A DNA stretch of 64,000 nt from Serratia entomophila (lineage in GTDB: Bacteria; Pseudomonadota; Gammaproteobacteria; Enterobacterales; Enterobacteriaceae). Shown one piece after another: positions 43,047 to 54,083 of the stretch; the first letter of the stretch is position 1, and every line of letters begins with the position of its first letter. The position numbers and the translations under genes were made by a program. The notes below the pieces were generated by a model. It saw only the letters and a list, made by a program, of their open reading frames with translations, was not told the origin of the DNA and searched no databases. The stretch covers positions 682,001 to 746,000 of the forward strand of contig NZ_CP082787.1 in NCBI RefSeq assembly GCF_021462285.1, given 5' to 3'.

Positions 43047-44201
43047 ATGTTTGAACCAATGGAACTAACCAATGACGCGGTGATTAAAGTCATCGGCGTC
43101 GGCGGTGGCGGTGGCAACGCCGTTGAACACATGGTGCGCGAGCGCATCGAAGGTGTCGAATTCTTCGCCGTTAATACAGACGCTCAGGCGCTTCGTAAAA
43201 CGGCAGTTGGCCAAACCATCCAGATTGGTAGCGGTATTACCAAAGGTCTGGGTGCGGGCGCGAACCCGGAAGTGGGTCGCAATTCAGCGGAAGAAGACCG
43301 TGAAGCCCTGCGCGCGGCGTTGGATGGCGCAGACATGGTCTTCATCGCAGCCGGCATGGGCGGCGGTACCGGTACCGGTGCGGCGCCGGTGGTGGCTGAA
43401 GTTGCCAAAGATCTGGGTATTCTGACAGTGGCCGTGGTTACCAAGCCTTTCAATTTCGAAGGCAAGAAACGCATGGCGTTCGCTGAGCAGGGTATCGCTG
43501 AGCTGTCCAAGCATGTGGACTCCCTGATCACTATCCCGAACGACAAACTGTTGAAAGTTCTGGGCCGCGGTATTTCTCTGCTGGACGCGTTCGGCGCGGC
43601 CAACGACGTGCTGAAAGGCGCGGTGCAGGGTATCGCCGAGCTGATCACCCGTCCGGGCCTGATGAACGTCGACTTCGCCGACGTGCGCACCGTGATGTCC
43701 GAAATGGGCTACGCGATGATGGGTTCCGGCATTGCCTGCGGTGAAGACCGCGCTGAAGAAGCGGCCGAAATGGCGATTTCCAGCCCACTGCTGGAAGACA
43801 TCGACCTGTCCGGCGCGCGCGGCGTGCTGGTCAACATCACCGCCGGCTTCGACCTGCGTCTGGATGAGTTCGAAACCGTGGGTAACACCATTCGCGCCTT
43901 CGCTTCCGACAACGCCACCGTGGTTATCGGTACCTCGCTGGATCCGGAAATGAACGACGAACTGCGCGTAACCGTGGTTGCGACCGGTATCGGTATGGAC
44001 AAGCGTCCTGAAATCACCCTGGTGACCAATAAGCAGGCCAGCCAGCCGGTGATGGATCACCGTTATCAGCAGCACGGCATGTCACCGCTGCCGCAGGAAG
44101 TGAAGCCTGCAGCCAAGGTGGTTAACGATCAAGCTGCGCAGCCGAATAAAGAGCCCGACTATCTTGATATTCCAGCCTTCTTGCGCAAGCAGGCGGACTA
44201 A
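43047..44201 (+). CDS. ftsZ: Cell division GTPase FtsZ
   Basis: Tubulin-like GTPase that forms the Z ring. It has 384 residues (383 in E. coli). The tubulin signature [20 protein letters not shown] lies near 104-123, the T7 loop [11 protein letters not shown] near 207-217, and the conserved C-terminal peptide [15 protein letters not shown] binds FtsA, ZipA and ZapD. ZapD is also encoded in this window. It stands 74 bases after ftsA with its own ribosome site (ACGGAGA). Confidence 0.99.
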   Translation: MFEPMELTNDAVIKVIGVGGGGGNAVEHMVRERIEGVEFFAVNTDAQALRKTAVGQTIQIGSGITKGLGAGANPEVGRNSAEEDREALRAALDGADMVFIAAGMGGGTGTGAAPVVAEVAKDLGILTVAVVTKPFNFEGKKRMAFAEQGIAELSKHVDSLITIPNDKLLKVLGRGISLLDAFGAANDVLKGAVQGIAELITRPGLMNVDFADVRTVMSEMGYAMMGSGIACGEDRAEEAAEMAISSPLLEDIDLSGARGVLVNITAGFDLRLDEFETVGNTIRAFASDNATVVIGTSLDPEMNDELRVTVVATGIGMDKRPEITLVTNKQASQPVMDHRYQQHGMSPLPQEVKPAAKVVNDQAAQPNKEPDYLDIPAFLRKQAD

Positions 44202-44241
44202 GAATAACCTGAGAATTTGGAATCTCCGCTCTTTGTGCTAA

Positions 44242-45222
<981 letters not shown>

Positions 45223-45273
45223 AGCCAGGACCCATTGCCTTCGGGATACCGGCAGGCGACAACCGATCCCCGA

Positions 45274-45293
45274 GAGCCTGGCTTGCCAGGCTC
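45274..45293 (+). terminator. Hairpin after lpxC
   Basis: A perfect eight-base-pair stem GAGCCTGG/CCAGGCTC with loop CTTG lies 51 bases after the lpxC stop and before the convergent DUF721 gene. No U-tract follows on either strand, so terminator activity is uncertain. Confidence 0.4.
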
Positions 45294-45348
45294 CGATGAA
45301 CAGGTGTCGTCTGTGGGTCGCCTTGCAGATTAAGTGCCTTGTCGCTGG

Positions 45349-45864
45349 CTACTTATCACGACTGGTTGTGTTGGCACCCTCTCCGGCCAATGCCGCCAGT
45401 CGTTCCAATATCTTGCGCAGTTTCTCCGGGCTGCGGCTCGCCAAAACCTTCAGTTCTTCCGCGCTTTCTTGGCTCAAATGACGCAAAGGCGCCGTTTTTT
45501 CCGGCTTTTTCTCCGCATTCTGCAGTTGATTGCTGCCTTTCGCCATCAAGCCCGGATTAATCCTGATGTCGATCGACGACAATGATGGTAGAATTTGCGC
45601 TCGCAGTGCAGAGAGCAAGGCGGGCTGTTCGTAGCGCAAGCGCATCATCCAGCTGGCATTTGCCGTTTCTAGCACTAAAATACCCTGTCGGAAATTCGCG
45701 ACGCGGCACCAGGGATGCAGTTGAGCGGGCAACAGGCCCTTCACTGCACGGTTAAGCTTGAGCAGCGCTACCGCGCGTTGCTGGACGTTATGCAGCGGCC
45801 CTTTGTCTGCTGCAGACGCGTCGTCGAACAGGACATCTAATAATTGTGGACGGCTATCGCGCAT
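45349..45864 (-). CDS. DUF721 (DciA-like) protein
   Basis: A 171-residue soluble protein with the DUF721/DciA pattern: WCRVANFRQGILVLETANAS followed by WMMRLRYEQPALLSALRAQI and a final SSIDIRINPG, a KH-like fold core at about residues 55-120. DciA loads the replicative helicase in bacteria that lack DnaC or DnaI. Since Enterobacterales normally use DnaC, this may be a retained ancestral loader or a repurposed relative (inference). The start at 45864 has GGAG eight bases upstream. It is head-to-head with secM, 26 bases apart. E. coli K-12 has no gene here. Confidence 0.85.
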   Translation of the reverse strand: MRDSRPQLLDVLFDDASAADKGPLHNVQQRAVALLKLNRAVKGLLPAQLHPWCRVANFRQGILVLETANASWMMRLRYEQPALLSALRAQILPSLSSIDIRINPGLMAKGSNQLQNAEKKPEKTAPLRHLSQESAEELKVLASRSPEKLRKILERLAALAGEGANTTSRDK

Positions 45865-45890
45865 AATGGGCTCCGGCGGATTATAAACTC

Positions 45891-46424
45891 GTGATCGGTA
45901 TTCTAAATCGTTGGCGACAATTTGGCAGACGTTATTTCTGGCCCCATCTCCTGTTAGGGATGGTTGCGGCCACGCTTGGCGCACCTTCAAATTTGTCCGG
46001 CGCACCCGATCAGGCCGCTCTGCCAAGCAGCTCGTCCAGCCTTAACCGGCAAAATTCAGCCAGCAGCGCCTTTAACAGCCTGGCGTTGCTGCAGGAAGCG
46101 CACCGTCGCCCGACCTTCAGCGTCGACTACTGGCAACAGCATGCGCTTCGCACCGTCATTCGTCACCTTTCTTTCGCGCTGGCGCCGCAGGCGGTCTATG
46201 CGCGGGTGCAGGAGAGCGAAACCGAAGCGGCAGAACCTCCGTTGCAGGTGGCGCAGCTGGCGTTGCTTTCCACCCTCAACGCGCTGCTGACGCACGAGCC
46301 GAAGCCGCCGACCATCATTCGTCATACCCATCTCGAGGTGCTGCCTGCGCTGGCGCAGCATCAGACCGGCCTATGGCTGGCGCAGGTTCAGGGCATCCGC
46401 GCCGGGCCTGCCGCACTCAGCTGA
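45891..46424 (+). CDS. secM: Secretion monitor SecM
   Basis: Secreted peptide whose translation arrest exposes the secA ribosome site when export is slow. It has 177 residues (170 in E. coli) and starts with GTG, like E. coli. The N-terminus [20 protein letters not shown] is the long signal peptide. The C-terminal arrest segment reads [23 protein letters not shown] (168-173) and Trp162 are kept, but the consensus Phe is His157 and the Ile after Trp is Leu163. It ends 84 bases before secA. Confidence 0.94.
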   Translation: MIGILNRWRQFGRRYFWPHLLLGMVAATLGAPSNLSGAPDQAALPSSSSSLNRQNSASSAFNSLALLQEAHRRPTFSVDYWQQHALRTVIRHLSFALAPQAVYARVQESETEAAEPPLQVAQLALLSTLNALLTHEPKPPTIIRHTHLEVLPALAQHQTGLWLAQVQGIRAGPAALS

Positions 46425-46508
46425 CCTAGCCCGCCGGGCGAAAAAAACCGATAAAACAACAGCAAGTTGACTGCCGTTTTGGCCGTCACGACAGAGATAT
46501 CAAACATC

Positions 46509-49220
46509 ATGTTAGTGAAATTATTAACCAAAGTTTTTGGTAGCCGTAACGATCGTACGCTGCGCCGCATGCGCAAAGTGGTTGAGCAAATCAACCAGAT
46601 GGAACCGGACATGGAAAAACTGTCCGACGATGAACTGAAAGCCAAAACCAACGAATTCCGCGCGCGCCTGGAAAAAGGCGAGGTGCTGGAAAGCCTGATC
46701 CCGGAAGCCTTCGCCGTGGTGCGTGAGGCGAGCAAGCGCGTGTTCGGCATGCGCCACTTCGACGTGCAGCTGTTGGGCGGTATGGTGCTGAACGACCGCT
46801 GCATCGCCGAGATGCGTACCGGTGAAGGTAAGACCCTGACCGCGACTCTGCCTGCCTACCTGAACGCCCTGAGCGGCCGCGGCGTGCACGTGGTTACCGT
46901 CAACGACTATCTGGCGCAGCGCGACGCCGAAAACAACCGCCCGCTGTTCGAGTTCCTCGGCCTGAGCATTGGCATCAACCTGCCGGGCATGCCTGCGCCG
47001 GCCAAGCGCGAAGCTTACGCTGCGGACATCACCTACGGCACCAACAACGAATACGGTTTCGACTACCTGCGCGACAACATGGCGTTCAGCCCGGAAGAGC
47101 GGGTTCAGCGCAAGCTGCACTATGCGCTGGTGGATGAGGTGGACTCCATCCTGATCGATGAAGCCCGTACTCCGTTGATCATCTCAGGCCCGGCTGAAGA
47201 CAGCTCCGAGATGTACATCAAGGTCAACAAGCTGATCCCTAAACTGATCCGCCAGGAAAAAGAAGACTCCGACTCCTTCCAGGGCGAAGGCCACTTCTCG
47301 GTGGACGAGAAGGCGCGCCAGGTGCACCTGACCGAACGCGGTCTGATCCTGATCGAAGAAATGCTGGTTGACGCCGGCATCATGGAAGAAGGCGAGTCTC
47401 TGTACTCCCCGACCAACATCATGCTGATGCACCACGTGACTGCCGCTCTGCGCGCTCACGTGCTGTTCACCCGCGACGTCGACTACATCGTGAAAGACGG
47501 TGAAGTGATCATCGTCGACGAACACACCGGCCGTACCATGCAGGGCCGCCGCTGGTCCGACGGTTTGCACCAGGCGGTGGAAGCCAAAGAGGGCGTGGAG
47601 ATCCAGAACGAGAACCAGACGCTGGCCTCGATCACCTTCCAGAACTACTTCCGCCTGTACGAGAAGCTGGCGGGCATGACCGGTACCGCCGACACCGAAG
47701 CCTTCGAATTCAGCTCTATCTACAAGCTGGATACCATCGTGGTGCCGACCAACCGCCCAATGATCCGTAAAGACATGCCGGATCTGGTCTACATGACCGA
47801 GCTGGAGAAAATTGGCGCGATCATCGAAGACATCCGTGAGCGCACCGCCAACGGCCAGCCGGTGCTGGTGGGCACCATCTCGATCGAGAAATCCGAGGTG
47901 GTTTCCCGCGAGCTGACCAAAGCGGGTATCGATCACAAGGTGCTGAATGCCAAATTCCACGCCATGGAGGCGGACATCGTCGCCCAGGCCGGCCAGAGCG
48001 GCGCGGTAACCATCGCCACCAACATGGCGGGCCGTGGTACCGATATCGTGCTGGGCGGCAGCTGGCAGGCTGAGGTCGCTCAGTTGGAAGAGCCGACCGA
48101 AGAGCAAGTCGCCGCCATCAAGGATGCCTGGAAAGTGCGCCACGATGCGGTGCTGGCGGCGGGCGGCCTGCACATCATCGGTACCGAGCGCCATGAGTCA
48201 CGCCGTATCGACAACCAGCTGCGCGGCCGTTCCGGTCGTCAGGGCGACGCCGGTTCATCCCGCTTCTACCTGTCGATGGAAGATGCCCTGATGCGTATCT
48301 TCGCGTCGGATCGCGTATCCGGCATGATGCGCAAACTGGGCATGAAAGAAGGCGAAGCGATTGAGCACCCATGGGTGACCAAGGCGATCGCCAACGCCCA
48401 GCGCAAGGTGGAAAGCCGCAACTTCGACATTCGTAAGCAGCTGCTGGAATACGACGATGTGGCCAACGATCAGCGCCGCGCCATCTACAGCCAGCGTAAC
48501 GAACTGCTGGACGTGTCTGACGTGAGCGAAACCATCGCCAGCATCCGTGAAGACGTGTTCAAGAGCACCATCGACAACTACATCACCCCGCAGTCGCTGG
48601 AAGAAGAGTGGGACATTCAGGGGCTGGAAGAGCGCCTGAAGAACGATTTCGACCTGGAGATGCCGATCGCCGAGTGGCTGGACAAAGAGCCGGAGCTGCA
48701 CGAAGAGACGCTGCGCGAGCGCATTCTGGAGAACGCCAAGGCGCAGTACCTGCTTAAAGAAGAAGTGGTTGGCAGCGACATGATGCGCAACTTCGAGAAA
48801 GGCGTGATGCTGCAAACGCTGGACTCCCTGTGGAAAGAGCACCTGGCGGCGATGGACTACCTGCGCCAGGGCATCCACCTGCGCGGTTATGCGCAGAAGG
48901 ATCCTAAGCAGGAGTACAAGCGCGAATCCTTCAATATGTTCGCCACCATGCTCGAGTCGCTGAAATACGAAGTGATCAGCGTGCTGAGCAAGGTGCAGGT
49001 GCGGATGCCGGAAGAGGTTGAAGCGCTGGAACAGCAGCGTCGCGAAGAAGCCGAGCGCCTGGCGCAGCAGCAACAGCTGAGCCATTACGAAGAGAACGCG
49101 CTGGTTACCGAAGATCCTAACGCACCGGCCAGCGCCGAGCGGAAAGTGGGCCGCAACGATCCTTGCCCGTGCGGTTCCGGCAAGAAATACAAACAGTGCC
49201 ACGGCCGCCTGCAGAAGTAA
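46509..49220 (+). CDS. secA: Preprotein translocase ATPase SecA
   Basis: Motor ATPase of the Sec pathway. It has 903 residues from [20 protein letters not shown], against 901 in E. coli; a longer in-frame opening is ignored because it runs through the secM-secA stem region. Walker [12 protein letters not shown] (near 101-111), the DEAD-type box [16 protein letters not shown] (near 206-221), the second motor motif [18 protein letters not shown], and the zinc-binding tail [14 protein letters not shown] are intact. Translation is coupled to SecM arrest. Confidence 0.99.
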   Translation: MLVKLLTKVFGSRNDRTLRRMRKVVEQINQMEPDMEKLSDDELKAKTNEFRARLEKGEVLESLIPEAFAVVREASKRVFGMRHFDVQLLGGMVLNDRCIAEMRTGEGKTLTATLPAYLNALSGRGVHVVTVNDYLAQRDAENNRPLFEFLGLSIGINLPGMPAPAKREAYAADITYGTNNEYGFDYLRDNMAFSPEERVQRKLHYALVDEVDSILIDEARTPLIISGPAEDSSEMYIKVNKLIPKLIRQEKEDSDSFQGEGHFSVDEKARQVHLTERGLILIEEMLVDAGIMEEGESLYSPTNIMLMHHVTAALRAHVLFTRDVDYIVKDGEVIIVDEHTGRTMQGRRWSDGLHQAVEAKEGVEIQNENQTLASITFQNYFRLYEKLAGMTGTADTEAFEFSSIYKLDTIVVPTNRPMIRKDMPDLVYMTELEKIGAIIEDIRERTANGQPVLVGTISIEKSEVVSRELTKAGIDHKVLNAKFHAMEADIVAQAGQSGAVTIATNMAGRGTDIVLGGSWQAEVAQLEEPTEEQVAAIKDAWKVRHDAVLAAGGLHIIGTERHESRRIDNQLRGRSGRQGDAGSSRFYLSMEDALMRIFASDRVSGMMRKLGMKEGEAIEHPWVTKAIANAQRKVESRNFDIRKQLLEYDDVANDQRRAIYSQRNELLDVSDVSETIASIREDVFKSTIDNYITPQSLEEEWDIQGLEERLKNDFDLEMPIAEWLDKEPELHEETLRERILENAKAQYLLKEEVVGSDMMRNFEKGVMLQTLDSLWKEHLAAMDYLRQGIHLRGYAQKDPKQEYKRESFNMFATMLESLKYEVISVLSKVQVRMPEEVEALEQQRREEAERLAQQQQLSHYEENALVTEDPNAPASAERKVGRNDPCPCGSGKKYKQCHGRLQK

Positions 49221-49246
49221 GCTGAGTCGGGTTTAACGGGTTACAT

Positions 49247-49278
49247 CAGGGGTTCAGCGTGCTGAACCCCTGCTTTTT
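49247..49278 (+). terminator. secA terminator
   Basis: A stem CAGGGGTTCAG/CTGAACCCCTG with a four-base loop followed by CTTTTT, 26 bases after the secA stop. It ends just before mutT, so read-through likely supplies part of mutT expression. Confidence 0.85.
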
Positions 49279-49296
49279 GGCACCAATCAGGAGGGT

Positions 49297-49704
49297 GTGA
49301 TGAAACATCTGAACATCGCCGTGGGCATTATTCGTAACGATCGGCAGGAGATCTTTATTACCCGCCGCGCCGCCGATTCACATATGGCGGGTTTTTGGGA
49401 GTTTCCCGGCGGTAAAATCGAGCAGGGCGAAACGCCGGAGCAGGCGCTGAGCCGCGAGCTGCGCGAAGAGACCGGCATCGAAACCGAACGCGCAACGCTG
49501 CTGGAGGTGCTGGAGCATCGCTTTAGCGACCGCATCGTCACGCTGAATTTCTATCTGGTGGAAGCCTGGCAGGGCGAGCCGTTCGGCCGCGAAGGCCAGC
49601 CGATGCGCTGGGTGAAGCAGGCGGATTTGCGAGAGGAAGAGTTCCCCGAGGCCAATATCAGCATTATCAAACTGCTGGTGCAGCAGGCCAACGCCGCGCA
49701 ATAA
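49297..49704 (+). CDS. mutT: 8-oxo-dGTP diphosphatase MutT
   Basis: Nudix hydrolase that removes 8-oxo-dGTP from the nucleotide pool and so prevents A-to-C transversions. It has 135 residues (129 in E. coli). The Nudix box runs GGKIEQGETPEQALSRELRE then ETGIE (about 37-61), fitting GX5EX7REUXEEXGU. WEFPGG just before it is the usual nucleotide-binding lead-in. AGGAGGG precedes the ATG. Confidence 0.97.
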   Translation: MMKHLNIAVGIIRNDRQEIFITRRAADSHMAGFWEFPGGKIEQGETPEQALSRELREETGIETERATLLEVLEHRFSDRIVTLNFYLVEAWQGEPFGREGQPMRWVKQADLREEEFPEANISIIKLLVQQANAAQ

Positions 49705-49711
49705 CACCAAA

Positions 49712-49730
49712 GGCCCGGCGGCGCCGGGCC
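49712..49730. terminator. Hairpin between convergent mutT and yacG
   Basis: An eight-base-pair all-GC stem GGCCCGGC/GCCGGGCC with a three-base loop. Neither side has a clear U-run (TTTGG on the minus strand), so it is a candidate bidirectional terminator only. Confidence 0.5.
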
Positions 49731-49742
49731 GTCATTCGGCGA

Positions 49743-49937
49743 TCAGCGGTCGTCGTCCGCTTCGCTCCAGTCATCGCTTTCCGACAGTTCGTTGTTGCTC
49801 GGAATGCGCTTCTCTTCATCGGCCCACTCGCCGAGATCGATCAGCTGGCAGCGCTTGCTGCAGAACGGGCGGAACGGGCTCACTTCTCCCCACACCACGC
49901 CTTTGCCACAGGTTGGGCATTTCACTACGGTCGTCAT
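49743..49937 (-). CDS. yacG: DNA gyrase inhibitor YacG
   Basis: Small zinc protein that in E. coli binds GyrB and blocks gyrase. It has 64 residues. Four cysteines form the treble-clef zinc site: KCPTCGKGV (Cys7, Cys10 region) and [18 protein letters not shown]. The acidic C-terminal tail ([15 protein letters not shown]) is typical. It is downstream of coaE-zapD on the same strand, as in E. coli. Confidence 0.96.
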   Translation of the reverse strand: MTTVVKCPTCGKGVVWGEVSPFRPFCSKRCQLIDLGEWADEEKRIPSNNELSESDDWSEADDDR

Positions 49938-49991
49938 AACGGTTCCTTACGCCCTTTCATCTCTGACAGGGTTATTATTTCAAATGATTGT

Positions 49992-50744
49992 TCAACAACA
50001 GGCCAGTTCGAACGTCAGGCGTTCCGGCACCACGCCGCGCTCGCTGTCCAGCGGCAGGAAACGAATGGCATAGCGCGTTTTATGACCGGAAATCTGCGGA
50101 TACAGCTGCGGCGCCAGGCTGATGCGCAGGCGCAGCAGATCGGCCCCTTCGGCGTTATCCTGGAAAAATCCGTTCAGGCTTATCTGGTTGCGGAACGGCC
50201 CCGACTGGCGGATCAGGTCCAGCACCATGGTCAGCGCCTGATTCAAAGGCTCCAGCGTCTGCAGCCATTCGACGACGTCGGCGTCGCGCTCCTGCTGTGG
50301 CGCGTGCATCCACATGTGCAGCGTCGGCAAATCGAAGCTGCAGCAACCGCCGGGAATGCTCAACCGCTGGCGGACCAGGCTAATCAGCCGGTCTTCGCGC
50401 AGCGCCTGGCCAAGACGCGGCGCCGACATCAGGGCGGAAGAACGCCCCTTCAGTTGGCTGCGCAATTGTTCGATCAGCGACATATCCACACCCGGCACAT
50501 CGGCCCAGGCTAAAAGCTTCTGCTGTTGGCGCTCCAGCTCCTTCAGCAGTTCGGTGCGTACTTCGCCGCGTTCCAGCACGTCCAGCAGATCGGAAACGGT
50601 ACGGAAGAAGGTCAGGGCGATGGCGGTTTCGCTCAGGGCGCGCTGGCCGTACAGCTGCTGAAGTAAAAATTCGATGCGCAGCCAGGTGCGCATTTTTTCA
50701 TTCAGTGGATGTTCAAAGAGAACGCTTGGGGAAACATCACTCAT
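49992..50744 (-). CDS. zapD: Cell division protein ZapD
   Basis: FtsZ-bundling protein that crosslinks protofilaments by binding the FtsZ C-terminal peptide, which is present in FtsZ of this window. It has 250 residues (247 in E. coli). [20 protein letters not shown] at the N-terminus and the later [19 protein letters not shown] match the family. It begins five bases after the coaE stop. Confidence 0.97.
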   Translation of the reverse strand: MSDVSPSVLFEHPLNEKMRTWLRIEFLLQQLYGQRALSETAIALTFFRTVSDLLDVLERGEVRTELLKELERQQQKLLAWADVPGVDMSLIEQLRSQLKGRSSALMSAPRLGQALREDRLISLVRQRLSIPGGCCSFDLPTLHMWMHAPQQERDADVVEWLQTLEPLNQALTMVLDLIRQSGPFRNQISLNGFFQDNAEGADLLRLRISLAPQLYPQISGHKTRYAIRFLPLDSERGVVPERLTFELACC

Positions 50745-50749
50745 GCAGT

Positions 50750-51364
50750 TTAATCCTGTTGGGTCGCTGATGCCGCCAGTTCGAGGTAGCGGCGATGCAG
50801 TGCGGCGACCAATGGCTCTATCCCCTGAGCGGCGCCGCTATTGTCAATGATGTCATCCGCCACGGCCAAACGCTGCTCGCGCGTGGCCTGGGCGGCAAGA
50901 ATGTTTTGCGCCTGCTGGCGGCTGATGCCGTCGCGCGCCAGGGTTCGGGCCAACTGGGTTTCAACCTCGACGTCGACAACCAGCACCCGATCGGCGCGAT
51001 GCTGCAGGCCGTTTTCCACCAGCAGCGGCACTACCCACAGCGCATAAGGGCTGGTGGCCTGCGCCAGCTGACGTTGGGTTTCCTGATGGATCAGCGGATG
51101 CAGTAATTGGTTCAGCCAGGTTTTATCATCAGGCTGGCTGAAGATTCGCTGGCGCAGCGCCGCGCGGTTTAAGCCACCGTCCGCCAGCAACATTTCATTA
51201 CCAAAACGTTCGGCGATCGCGGCCAGGGCAGGGGTGCCCGGCTCGACAACCTGACGGGCAATCACGTCTGCGTCGACAACGGCAGCGCCGTGGCGCGCAA
51301 AGGCTTCCGCTACGGTCGACTTGCCGCTGCCGATACCGCCGGTCAACGCAACAATGTAGGCCAT
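50750..51364 (-). CDS. coaE: Dephospho-CoA kinase
   Basis: Last enzyme of coenzyme A synthesis. It has 204 residues (206 in E. coli). The P-loop [21 protein letters not shown] lies at the N-terminus and the conserved [19 protein letters not shown] near 30-48. First gene of coaE-zapD-yacG on this strand; its promoter must lie in the 430-base region shared with guaC. Confidence 0.97.
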   Translation of the reverse strand: MAYIVALTGGIGSGKSTVAEAFARHGAAVVDADVIARQVVEPGTPALAAIAERFGNEMLLADGGLNRAALRQRIFSQPDDKTWLNQLLHPLIHQETQRQLAQATSPYALWVVPLLVENGLQHRADRVLVVDVEVETQLARTLARDGISRQQAQNILAAQATREQRLAVADDIIDNSGAAQGIEPLVAALHRRYLELAASATQQD

Positions 51365-51795
51365 GGTGTTAGGTGCACCCGATATTCATAAAAAAATAAT
51401 AGACGAATCATAAAGCGATCGCGCAGAAGTGCAAGTCGACAGGGTCGCTTGCCCGATGGCCTGCGTGATGCGGCGATAAAAAGCGCAGCCGAAAAGGGAA
51501 AGTGAGCGAGAGGTCACACTGCGGTTTCGCAGGTAAATTTGTCGGATTGTAGCGCAAATAATCGAGAATTCGCAGTCTTGTCCGGCGATTATTAGCGCGT
51601 ATGATAACGTCACTGGAACTGGCATTACTCTACCCGTCGCCTTTCAAGCCGCAGCGTTGGCCCACCCCGGTCACTTACTGATGTAAGCTCCTGGGGATGA
51701 GCGCTCTGGTCGCCTGGCCGCAACTTGAAATTCGTCGGGTATAGGCTCGAATATTCTCCTGCGATCCGTCGCCATAAACCAGGAAATCATTAGTC
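51365..51795. other. Divergent coaE/guaC intergenic region
   Basis: About 430 bases between divergent genes. The part next to coaE (51380-51620) has no recognised gene and presumably holds the coaE promoter; the guaC side contains an ERIC element (51631-51742). A 79-codon frame on the minus strand (51386-51625) is cysteine- and serine-rich with no family match and is not called. Confidence 0.55.
51631..51742 (+). repeat. ERIC element (enterobacterial repetitive intergenic consensus)
   Basis: An imperfect palindrome whose ends are TACCCGTCG...CTTTCAAG and CTTGAAATTCGTCGGGTA. The core ATGTAAGCTCCTGGGGAT matches the ERIC1R region almost exactly, and the flank GGTCACTTAC matches the ERIC2 side. 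At about 112 bases it is a little shorter than the 127-base consensus, with a deletion in the arm after the core. It ends 53 bases before guaC, so it is probably transcribed in the guaC leader. Confidence 0.88.
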
Positions 51796-52839
51796 ATGCG
51801 TATTGAAGAAGATTTGAAGTTAGGCTTTAAAGATGTGCTGATCCGTCCTAAGCGTTCCACGCTGAAAAGCCGTTCTGAAGTTGAGCTGGAACGTCAGTTC
51901 ACCTTTAAACATTCCGGCTGCAGCTGGTCCGGCGTGCCGGTTATCGCCGCCAATATGGACACCGTCGGCACCTTCCGCATGGCAGAGGCCCTGGCTTCCT
52001 TCGACGTTCTCACCGCGGTGCACAAACATTACAGCGTCGAACAATGGGCGGCTTTCGTACAGCGCGCGCCAGAGTCGGTGCTGCGTCACGTCATGGTTTC
52101 CACCGGCACCTCCGAAGCCGATTTCGCCAAGATGAAGCAAATTCTGGCGCTCTCCCCGGCATTGAAGTTTATCTGTATCGACGTGGCCAACGGTTACTCG
52201 GAGCACTTCGTCGCCTTCTTGCAGAAGGCGCGCGAGGCATGCCCAAATCATGTGATTTGCGCGGGCAACGTGGTCACCGGCGAAATGGTGGAAGAGCTGA
52301 TCCTGTCCGGCGCAGACATCGTTAAAGTCGGCATCGGCCCCGGTTCGGTGTGCACCACCCGGGTAAAAACCGGCGTGGGCTATCCGCAACTGTCTGCGGT
52401 GATCGAGTGTGCGGATGCGGCGCACGGCCTGGGCGGCCAGATTGTCAGCGACGGCGGTTGTTCCGTGCCGGGCGACGTGGCGAAAGCCTTTGGCGGCGGC
52501 GCCGACTTCGTGATGCTGGGCGGCATGCTGGCCGGCCACGACGAATGTGAAGGCACGGTGGTGGAGGAGAACGGCGAAAAGTTCATGCTGTTTTACGGTA
52601 TGAGCTCCGAGTCGGCGATGAAGCGTCACGTTGGCGGCGTTGCCGAATACCGGGCGGCTGAAGGTAAAACCGTCAAGCTGCCGCTGCGCGGCGAAGTTGA
52701 GTTCACCGTGCGCGACATCCTCGGCGGCCTGCGTTCCGCCTGCACCTACGTTGGTGCAGAACGCCTGAAGGAACTGACCAAGCGCACTACCTTTATCCGC
52801 GTGGCGGAGCAGGAAAACCGCGTCTTCGGCGCGAAATAA
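51796..52839 (+). CDS. guaC: GMP reductase
   Basis: NADPH-dependent enzyme converting GMP to IMP in purine salvage. It has 347 residues, as in E. coli. The IMPDH-family catalytic Cys is in [20 protein letters not shown] (near 178-197). [20 protein letters not shown] and the flap [12 protein letters not shown] are present. AGGAA precedes ATG 51796. Confidence 0.98.
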   Translation: MRIEEDLKLGFKDVLIRPKRSTLKSRSEVELERQFTFKHSGCSWSGVPVIAANMDTVGTFRMAEALASFDVLTAVHKHYSVEQWAAFVQRAPESVLRHVMVSTGTSEADFAKMKQILALSPALKFICIDVANGYSEHFVAFLQKAREACPNHVICAGNVVTGEMVEELILSGADIVKVGIGPGSVCTTRVKTGVGYPQLSAVIECADAAHGLGGQIVSDGGCSVPGDVAKAFGGGADFVMLGGMLAGHDECEGTVVEENGEKFMLFYGMSSESAMKRHVGGVAEYRAAEGKTVKLPLRGEVEFTVRDILGGLRSACTYVGAERLKELTKRTTFIRVAEQENRVFGAK

Positions 52840-52850
52840 CCCCGCGTTCC

Positions 52851-52870
52851 GGGCGCAGCAGGCTGCGCCC
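52851..52870. terminator. Hairpin between convergent guaC and hofC
   Basis: An eight-base-pair stem GGGCGCAG/CTGCGCCC with loop CAGG, 12 bases after guaC. The trailing GTTATCTC is only mildly T-rich. It may end both convergent transcripts. Confidence 0.55.
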
Positions 52871-52883
52871 GTTATCTCACCGT

Positions 52884-54083
52884 TTATCCCAATACGTTCC
52901 CCAACTGAAAGATCGGCAGATACATGGCAATCACCAGCGCGCCGACGATCCCGCCAACCACCAACATCAGCAGCGGCTCCAGCGTTTGCGCCAGCGTATC
53001 GGCCAGCTCCAGCGTCTGCTGCTCATGCCATTGCGCCAGCTTGTCGAGCAGGCTGTCCAGCGAACCGGATTCCTCCCCCACTCGCACCAGTTGCCGGCAC
53101 AGAGCGGGGAACAGCGGCTGTTGGCTCAAGGCATGATGGAAAGTTTCTCCTTGGGAAATCTGGTGTTGCACTTGTTCGAGCGCCTGCCGATAAAACAGGT
53201 TATCCACCGCCATTGCCGCGGCGCTCAAGCCGTCGACCAGCGTCAGGCCCGCCTGCTGGGTCATGGCCAGAATGCGAAATATTTGGCTTAACGCGCTGCC
53301 TTCGATCAGGCGGGCGATCAACGGCAGGCGTAGCTGTGCCGCCTGTTCGCGGCGGCGCCACTGCGTCTGCGGATGCAGCCAACGGCAGTAGCCGAAAATC
53401 AGGCCGCCCAGCAGCAAGGCAAGATAAGGCCCTGTGCCGATCAGCAGGGCGGAGAGGTGCAGCAGCCCTTGGGTAAACCAGGGCAGCGGCGCGTCGAACG
53501 ACTGATAAACCCCGGCAAATTCCGGCAGCACCATCACCAGCATCAACACGCTGACCAGCAGCGCCACCGCGCAGATAAATAGGGGGTAACGCAGCGCCTT
53601 GACGACCTTGCTGTGCAGTTTTTGCCGGGATTCTTGCTGTTGCGCCAGCAGCAGGCAGCAACGTTCCAGGTTGCCGGTCAGCTCGCCAATGGCGATCAGC
53701 GGGCGGTAGATCTGCGGGAAGACGGCCCGCTGTTCGGCGACGGCTTCTGAAAAGGGTTGCCCCTGGCGCACTCGTTCCCCCAGTTGCCGCAGCAGGCAGC
53801 GCCAGGCGGCTGCCGGGTGTTCCGTGGCCAGCAGCTGCAGCGCGTTAACCAGCGGCAGGCCAGCCTGCAGCAGAGTGGCCAACTGGCGGGTGAAGTGAAT
53901 CAGAGGTTCGCCGCGCCATTGGCCGTGGGGGATGCGTTTGCCGCGCTTTATCTGGCAAGGTTGCAGGCCCTGTTCGATAAGCTGCCGGCTGACCCGGCTT
54001 TTTTCGCTGCTCATCAGTTCGCCATGACGTATCTCTCCCTCTGCATCTATGGCTCGCCAGAGGAAAAGGCGACGGACCATCAC
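52884..54083 (-). CDS. hofC: Type IV pilus/T2SS inner-membrane assembly protein HofC
   Basis: GspF/PilC-family platform protein for pilus assembly. It has 399 residues (400 in E. coli). Two GspF domains are visible, each with a cytoplasmic helical bundle: the first around TRQLATLLQAGLPLVNALQL (about 65-84), the second around FRILAMTQQAGLTLVDGLSA (about 272-291). Each ends in a hydrophobic segment. It overlaps the hofB stop by four bases. Confidence 0.93.
   Translation of the reverse strand: MMVRRLFLWRAIDAEGEIRHGELMSSEKSRVSRQLIEQGLQPCQIKRGKRIPHGQWRGEPLIHFTRQLATLLQAGLPLVNALQLLATEHPAAAWRCLLRQLGERVRQGQPFSEAVAEQRAVFPQIYRPLIAIGELTGNLERCCLLLAQQQESRQKLHSKVVKALRYPLFICAVALLVSVLMLVMVLPEFAGVYQSFDAPLPWFTQGLLHLSALLIGTGPYLALLLGGLIFGYCRWLHPQTQWRRREQAAQLRLPLIARLIEGSALSQIFRILAMTQQAGLTLVDGLSAAAMAVDNLFYRQALEQVQHQISQGETFHHALSQQPLFPALCRQLVRVGEESGSLDSLLDKLAQWHEQQTLELADTLAQTLEPLLMLVVGGIVGALVIAMYLPIFQLGNVLG

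Noticed and set aside
51386..51625. A 79-codon frame in the coaE-guaC gap
   Set aside because: No recognisable family, no good ribosome site, and composition unlike neighbouring genes; the region is better explained as divergent promoters.
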